Source of the DNA: Actinomycetota bacterium
GTDB lineage: Bacteria > Actinomycetota > Thermoleophilia > Solirubrobacterales > 70-9
Length of the DNA: 64,000 nucleotides
Direction of reading: 5' to 3'
NCBI GenBank assembly: GCA_018268675.1
Contig: JAFDWB010000094.1
Location: 1-64,000, forward strand
Positions within the stretch are counted from its first letter, which is position 1. Each line of letters opens with the position of its first letter. A model generated the notes under the pieces. It made no database searches. It was not told where the DNA came from and saw only the letters and a program-made list of their open reading frames with translations. Below are positions 59,544 to 64,000 of the stretch, in pieces. Position numbers and translations under genes: made by a program.

Positions 59544-60749
59544 TTGGAAATCGAAATCGGCCGCGGAAAGAAAGGGCGGCGCGCCTACGGATTCGACGAC
59601 GTTGCGATCGTTCCTTCGCGCCGCACGCGGGACCCAGACGACATCGACATCACCTGGACCCTCGGTCCGTACCGCTTCGAGCTGCCCCTGCTCGCCTCCG
59701 CGATGGACGGCGTGGTCAGCCCCCAGACGGCGGCGCTCACGAACAAGCTCGGCGGCCTCGGCGTCCTCAACCTGGAGGGCATCTGGAGCCGCTTCGAGGA
59801 CGCCGAAGCGAAGCTCGAGGCGATCTCCGCCGCGCCCAAGCACGAAGCGACGCGGATCATGCAGGAGATCTACACCGAGCCGGTCAAGCCTGAGCTGATC
59901 GCCCGGCGGGTCGAGGAGATCAAGGCGACGGGCGCGGTCGTCTGCGGCTCGCTGACCCCGCAGAAGGTGCGCGACTACTACGAGGTCGCGATCGAGGCGG
60001 GCCTCGACATCCTCGTCATCCAGGGCACCGTGATCTCGGCCGAGCACGTCTCGACCACGGTCGAGCCGCTGAACCTGAAGGAGTTCATCGCCGAAGTGCC
60101 GGTGCCGACGATCGTCGGCGGCTGCGCCTCCTACTCGACCGGCCTGCATCTGATGCGGACCGGCGCGGTCGGGGTCCTGGTCGGGGTCGGCCCGGGTGCC
60201 GCCTGCACCACCCGCGGCGTGCTCGGGATCGGTGTCCCGCAGGCGACGGCGATCGCCGACGTCGCGGCCGCCCGCGCCCAGCACATGCTGGAGACCGGCG
60301 AGTACGTGAACGTGATCGCCGACGGCGGCATGCGCACCGGCGGCGACGTCTCGAAGGCGATCGCGATGGGCGCCGACGCGGTGATGATCGGCTCGCCGCT
60401 CGCCCGCGCCAAGGAGGCGCCGGGCCGCGGCTTCCACTGGGGGATGGCGACCTTCCACCCGTCGCTGCCGCGCGGTACCCGCGTCTCGACCAAGCAGGAC
60501 GGCACGATGGAGGAGATCCTGCTCGGCCCGGCCCAGGAGAACGACGGCACCTTCAACCTGATGGGAGCGCTGAAAACCTCGATGGCCACCTGCGGCTACG
60601 AGGACATCCGCTCCTTCCAGCGGGCCGAGGTGATGGTCGCGCCGGCGTTGATGAGCGAGGGCAAGAAGCTGCAGAACGAGCAGCATGTGGGGATGGGGTC
60701 CAACGGGCGGGCCGCCGTTTCCGCGGGGGTTGCCGTATCGGATGACTAG
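59544..60749 (+). CDS. guaB3: GuaB3 family IMP dehydrogenase-related protein
   Basis: A 401-residue protein of the actinobacterial GuaB3 type ([20 protein letters not shown], the Cys loop [40 protein letters not shown]). Members resemble IMP dehydrogenase without CBS domains; a GMP reductase-like activity has been proposed for some. The TTG start with GGAGG 8 bases upstream fits the family. It overlaps guaA by 8 bases. Confidence 0.92.
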   Translation: MEIEIGRGKKGRRAYGFDDVAIVPSRRTRDPDDIDITWTLGPYRFELPLLASAMDGVVSPQTAALTNKLGGLGVLNLEGIWSRFEDAEAKLEAISAAPKHEATRIMQEIYTEPVKPELIARRVEEIKATGAVVCGSLTPQKVRDYYEVAIEAGLDILVIQGTVISAEHVSTTVEPLNLKEFIAEVPVPTIVGGCASYSTGLHLMRTGAVGVLVGVGPGAACTTRGVLGIGVPQATAIADVAAARAQHMLETGEYVNVIADGGMRTGGDVSKAIAMGADAVMIGSPLARAKEAPGRGFHWGMATFHPSLPRGTRVSTKQDGTMEEILLGPAQENDGTFNLMGALKTSMATCGYEDIRSFQRAEVMVAPALMSEGKKLQNEQHVGMGSNGRAAVSAGVAVSDD

Positions 60750-62388
60750 TTCGACGGGAGCGTCCCGGCCGGCGGGTCCTGTCGTGGATGGGGTGCCCTC
60801 GTCCTCGCAAGCTGCGGGCGAGGACACCCCATCCACGCCACCCGCCGGAGGGGCGTCGGAGGAGGTTCTTGTCCTGGACTTCGGGGGGCAGTACTCACAG
60901 CTCATTGCCCGTCGGATCCGGGAGTGTGGGGTCTTTGCTGAGTTGTTGCCGGCGACGGTGGACGTGGAGCGGATCAGGGCTCGGCGGCCGAAGGCTTTGA
61001 TCCTCTCCGGCGGGCCCGCTTCGGTGTACGAAGAGGGGGCGCCGGCGTTTCCGGAGGGGCTCTTGGAACTCGACGTTCCGATGCTGGGGATCTGTTACGG
61101 GATGCAGGTGATGGCGCTCGGGCTCGGGGGCAAGGTCGAAGCGGCCGAGGCGGGGGAGTTCGGGCGCACCGAGCTGACCCTGACCGGCGGCGGGGGGCGG
61201 CTGCTCGGCGGGCTGCCCGAGGAGCAGAGCTGTTGGATGAGCCACCGCGACGTGGTCCGCGAGGCGCCCGCGGGGTTCGCCGCGCTGGCGTCCTCGCCGA
61301 GTTCGCCGGTGGCCGCCTACGAGATGCCCGACCGCGGCCTCTACGGCATCCAGTTCCACCCCGAGGTCGTCCACACGCCCTATGGCACCGAGATCCTCAC
61401 CCGCTTTCTGCGCGACGTCGCCGGCTGCACCGAGCACTGGAGCGCCGCCTCGGTGATCACCGAGCAGGTCGAGAAGGTCCGCGCCCAGGTCGGCGACGGC
61501 AAGGTGATCTGCGGGCTCTCCGGCGGGGTCGACTCCTCGGTCGCCGCGCTGCTCGTGCACCGGGCGGTGGGGGAGCGGCTCACCTGCATCTACGTCGACC
61601 ACGGGATGATGCGGATGAACGAGTCCGAGCAGGTGGTCGAGACCTTCTCCCAGTTCGGCATCCCGCTGATCGCGGTCGACGCCGAGGAACGCTTTCTCGC
61701 CAAGCTCGCGGGTGTCGACGAGCCGGAGCGCAAGCGCAAGATCATCGGCGAGGAGTTCATCCGCGTCTTCGAGGAGGAGGCGGGGAAACTCGACGACGTC
61801 GGCTACCTCGTCCAGGGCACCCTGTACTCGGATGTGATCGAGTCCGGCGGCTCCGACCACGCGGCGACGATCAAGTCCCACCACAACGTCGGCGGGCTGC
61901 CCGAGGACTTCGACTTCGAGCTGGTCGAGCCGCTGCGGATGCTCTTCAAGGACGAGGTGCGCGCGGTCGGGGCCGAGCTCGGGCTGCCCGAGCGGATGGT
62001 CTGGCGCCAGCCCTTCCCCGGCCCCGGCCTGGCGATCCGGATCGTCGGCGGCGAGGTCAACCGCGAGCGTCTCGACATCCTCCGCGCGGCCGACGCGATC
62101 CTGCAGGAGGAGATCCGCGCCGCCGAGCTCTACCGCCAGCTCTGGCAGTCCTTCTGCGTCCTGCCGGTGGTCCGCTCGGTGGGCGTCCAGGGAGACGGCC
62201 GCACCTACGCCTACCCGATCGTGATCCGCGCGGTCACCTCCGACGACGCGATGACCGCCGACTGGGCCCGCCTCCCCTACGACCTCCTCGAGCGCGTCTC
62301 CAACCGCATCATCAATGAGATCAGCGGCGTCAACCGCTGCGCCCTCGACATCTCCTCGAAGCCGCCGGCGACTATCGAGTGGGAGTGA
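60742..62388 (+). CDS. guaA: GMP synthase (glutamine-hydrolysing)
   Basis: A 548-residue protein: class I glutamine amidotransferase domain ([20 protein letters not shown], catalytic Cys in [21 protein letters not shown]), ATP pyrophosphatase loop [14 protein letters not shown], and a C-terminal GMPS domain ending [12 protein letters not shown]. The N-terminal ~38 residues before VLVLDFGG are an extension, encoded by a long palindrome. It makes GMP from XMP. Confidence 0.96.
   Translation: MTSSTGASRPAGPVVDGVPSSSQAAGEDTPSTPPAGGASEEVLVLDFGGQYSQLIARRIRECGVFAELLPATVDVERIRARRPKALILSGGPASVYEEGAPAFPEGLLELDVPMLGICYGMQVMALGLGGKVEAAEAGEFGRTELTLTGGGGRLLGGLPEEQSCWMSHRDVVREAPAGFAALASSPSSPVAAYEMPDRGLYGIQFHPEVVHTPYGTEILTRFLRDVAGCTEHWSAASVITEQVEKVRAQVGDGKVICGLSGGVDSSVAALLVHRAVGERLTCIYVDHGMMRMNESEQVVETFSQFGIPLIAVDAEERFLAKLAGVDEPERKRKIIGEEFIRVFEEEAGKLDDVGYLVQGTLYSDVIESGGSDHAATIKSHHNVGGLPEDFDFELVEPLRMLFKDEVRAVGAELGLPERMVWRQPFPGPGLAIRIVGGEVNRERLDILRAADAILQEEIRAAELYRQLWQSFCVLPVVRSVGVQGDGRTYAYPIVIRAVTSDDAMTADWARLPYDLLERVSNRIINEISGVNRCALDISSKPPATIEWE
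60770..60847. repeat. Palindrome in the guaA N-terminal extension
   Basis: CGGCGGGT (60770-60777) pairs with ACCCGCCG (60840-60847) and CGTGGATGGGGTG (60783-60795) with its exact complement (60825-60837). The inner part also pairs (CCTCG/CGAGG). It adds disordered residues ([20 protein letters not shown]) before the catalytic domain. Confidence 0.8.
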
Positions 62389-62719
62389 CCCCGGGGGTCT
62401 GGAAGACGTTCAGCGGGACGACATCGTCGTCGTCGAACACGGCATTGATCTCGAGGCGTCCCCCGAGAGCCTCGACGTAGTCAGCGAGCGTTTCGAGGTA
62501 GACGTTCCTGGTCCGCTCCATCCGGGAGACGTTTGCCTGACTCGTGCCCAGTACTCCGGCAAGGCTCGCCTGCGTCTGCCCCCGATGCTGGCGCAGCTCG
62601 CCCAGCTTCAGCCCCGCTCGGATTCCGGCCTTGCGCTCCTCGATTTCCTCGTGCGCGCCCGGCTCCTGGCGTACTTCGTCACTCAGCTCCTGGAACTCCC
62701 TCAGTGGGGTCTTTGCCAT
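62372..62719 (-). CDS. HigA-like XRE antitoxin
   Basis: A 115-residue protein with N-terminal [20 protein letters not shown] and an HTH ([40 protein letters not shown]). It matches antitoxins of HigBA modules with an upstream HigB toxin gene. GAGGA precedes the ATG. Its 3' end overlaps guaA by 17 bases on the other strand. The upstream toxin is a remnant, so this is an orphan antitoxin. Confidence 0.85.
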   Translation of the reverse strand: MAKTPLREFQELSDEVRQEPGAHEEIEERKAGIRAGLKLGELRQHRGQTQASLAGVLGTSQANVSRMERTRNVYLETLADYVEALGGRLEINAVFDDDDVVPLNVFQTPGVTPTR

Positions 62720-62720
62720 C

Positions 62721-62942
62721 TCAATCCTCCAGTAGGTCCCGCAGGTGCGCATCGTAGATTCTGTCCGCCTTGGCGATCATCTGCGTGTAGAAGCGCTTCG
62801 TCCGCCCGGCCTTGTCGCCCCCGATCAGCAGCACGGCCACGCGTCTGGGATCGAAGGCGAAAAAGACTCGAACGGTCGTTGAACTCCTCGGTCCTCTCCG
62901 CGCGCCATGCCACGCGGCGGCCATAACACGGAAATTGTACAA
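62721..62942 (-). pseudogene. Frameshifted, truncated HigB/Gp49-type toxin
   Basis: The C-terminal half of a RelE/HigB-like toxin is clear (VRVFFAFDPRRVAVLLIGGD, TKRFYTQMIAKADRIYDAHL). Upstream, the matching N-terminal segment (AWRAERTEEFNDRS) lies in another frame, one base off, and the first ~40-50 residues are missing. The antitoxin gene follows 1-2 bases after its stop. Confidence 0.75.
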
Positions 62943-62964
62943 CGTAGACGTTGTTACAGAGAAT

Positions 62965-63813
62965 CTACGAAGAAGTTGCAGTTACGGCACGATCACCCGG
63001 TGGTTGGACGATCGGCGGGTCGTCGGCGCCGGGGCGGTCGCGCTGGGCCCAGACGAACCAGGCGGCGCCGGCGAGGGTGAGGAGGATCGCGACCCAGAAG
63101 TTGAGACGCTGGCCGAGGATGTGGTGGGCGGGGTCGACGCGGAGGCTCTCCTCGAAGATGCGGAAGGCCGAGTAGCCCATCACGTAGAGGGCGAAGAGGC
63201 CCGGCGGCCGGATCCTGCGGCGGTGCCCGAGCCAGACGAGGAAGGCGGCGAGGGCGAGGTTCCAGATGATCTCGTAGAGGAAGGTCGGCTGGAAGGTGGC
63301 GAAGTGGGCGTAGCCCTCGGGGCGGTGGGCGGGGGAGATCTGGAGCGCCCAGGGGAGATTTGACGGTCCGCCGAAAAGCTCCTGGTTGAAGTAGTTGCCG
63401 ACCCGGCCGATCGCCTGGGCGACGAGCAGGGCGGGGGCGGTGCAGTCCATGAATGCCGGGACCGAGACGCCCGCCTTGTGGACGCGCCAGATGCCGACCG
63501 CGGCGCCCGCCGCGATCCCGCCCCAGATCCCGAGGCCGCCGTCCCAGACCGCGAAGGGGCCGTACCAGGTGTGCGGCATTTCGCCCCAGCTCGTGATGTC
63601 GAAGTAGAGGCGGCCCCCGATCAGGCCCGCCGGGAAGGCCCAGATCGCCACCTGGAGCGGGAGTTCGGGATCGCCGCCGAGCGCCTTCCACCGCCGCCGC
63701 ACGATCAGCACCGCGGCGGTGACCGCGATCGCATACATCAGCCCGTAGACGTGGATTTCGAACGGCCCGATGCCGATGCCGCTGCTCGAAGGGCTGGGGA
63801 TCGAGGCGATCAC
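62965..63813 (-). CDS. lgt: Prolipoprotein diacylglyceryl transferase Lgt
   Basis: A 282-residue polytopic membrane enzyme that attaches diacylglycerol to lipobox cysteines. The signature GRVGNYFNQELFG is present, as are HVYGLMYAIAVTAAV and PTFLYEIIWNL. The GTG at 63813 (MIASIPSPS) matches actinobacterial Lgt starts; a TTG at 63852 is possible. It would process the GlnH lipoprotein. Confidence 0.95.
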   Translation of the reverse strand: MIASIPSPSSSGIGIGPFEIHVYGLMYAIAVTAAVLIVRRRWKALGGDPELPLQVAIWAFPAGLIGGRLYFDITSWGEMPHTWYGPFAVWDGGLGIWGGIAAGAAVGIWRVHKAGVSVPAFMDCTAPALLVAQAIGRVGNYFNQELFGGPSNLPWALQISPAHRPEGYAHFATFQPTFLYEIIWNLALAAFLVWLGHRRRIRPPGLFALYVMGYSAFRIFEESLRVDPAHHILGQRLNFWVAILLTLAGAAWFVWAQRDRPGADDPPIVQPPGDRAVTATSS

Positions 63814-63861
63814 GGGAGCAAAACCTAGAGGGTCGCGAGGTTGACCTGCCAATCAGGAAGG

Positions 63862-63886
63862 AGAACAATTCTCATTATCGTGTTAG
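63862..63886. promoter_or_regulatory. Fur/Zur-like box
   Basis: Minus-strand GATAATGAGAATTGTT resembles a Fur-family 19-mer (GATAATGATAATCATTATC-like). It lies about 70 bases before a rightward exported-protein start and between divergent genes. Confidence 0.55.
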
Positions 63887-63953
63887 TCTTCCGCGCCGAC
63901 GGCGGGAGTGTCGCCGACCCGTTCTCCGCCCCGACCACGAGAAAGGAGCGCCC

Positions 63954-64000
63954 ATGCCGGTACCGCGCCACCGCCTCATCGCCACCGCCCTCGCGCCGCT
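63954..64000 (+). CDS. Start of an exported protein (cut by the window end)
   Basis: The ATG at 63954 with AAAGGAG upstream begins MPVPRHRLIATALAPL, a typical signal peptide start (basic then hydrophobic). The Fur/Zur-like box upstream suggests a metal-uptake binding protein such as ZnuA or a siderophore receptor. Only 15-16 codons are visible. Confidence 0.6.
   Translation, partial: MPVPRHRLIATALAP

Noticed and set aside
1-64000. CRISPR arrays, tRNA and rRNA genes
   Set aside because: No regularly spaced repeats with unique spacers and no cloverleaf or rRNA sequence were seen on reading both strands.

Overview
The window is chromosomal DNA from a high-GC actinobacterium. The mix of genes (SufBDSU/SufC with an Rrf2 regulator, mycobacterial-type CysO/CysM/Mec cysteine synthesis, GuaB3, TldD/TldE, GTG/TTG starts, SipW-type surface proteins) fits a soil Thermoleophilia/Solirubrobacterales-like lineage. 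That placement is inference from gene content, not a search result. No tRNA, rRNA or CRISPR array was seen.

Layout. 1-7.1 kb: the end of a repeat element, a VOC protein and a copper-handling membrane cluster (CopC-CopD fusion, YcnI, membrane proteins). 7.2-14.9 kb: a leftward Suf Fe-S cluster (Rrf2 regulator, SufC, SufS, SufU, then Rieske, SufB, SufD) interrupted by two rightward paralogous VOC genes. 15-17.6 kb: a NarL-type two-component pair and a cupin. 17.7-20.3 kb: HtpX, then a rhodanese/MoeZ-type adenylase and a CysO-like sulfur carrier. 20.4-22.9 kb: a polar amino-acid ABC importer. 23.1-26.7 kb: three surface proteins. 26.8-31.1 kb: CysM, two secreted proteins and the JAMM peptidase Mec. 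MoeZ, CysO, CysM and Mec together form the protein-thiocarboxylate route to cysteine, and the moeZ and cysM genes share a promoter/operator motif. 31-39 kb: hypothetical genes, hydantoinase A/B, NadB and a glycosyltransferase. 39.4-41.4 kb: a secreted protease and an exported protein.

41.6-50.06 kb: an 8.4-kb integrative element inserted in a small Flp/Tad-type pilin gene. It carries a serine recombinase, a replication-relaxation protein, three overlapping XRE regulators, and a LexA-box-controlled DUF5131/TcmP pair. Joining the flanks across an AA dinucleotide restores the pilin reading frame, and the element ends give an inverted-repeat attP.

50.2-64 kb: housekeeping genes (RNase PH, RdgB, TldD/E, HU, PyrF, LysM, D,D-carboxypeptidase, PfkB, GuaB3, GuaA), a decayed HigB/HigA pair, Lgt, and the first bases of a probable metal-regulated exported protein behind a Fur/Zur-like box.

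A second theme is dispersed palindromes. A ~490-bp seven-hairpin element occurs three times. Other families keep the loop nearly identical while the stems are unrelated but still self-complementary; several of these lie in-frame inside proteins (CopCD, HyuA, GuaA).
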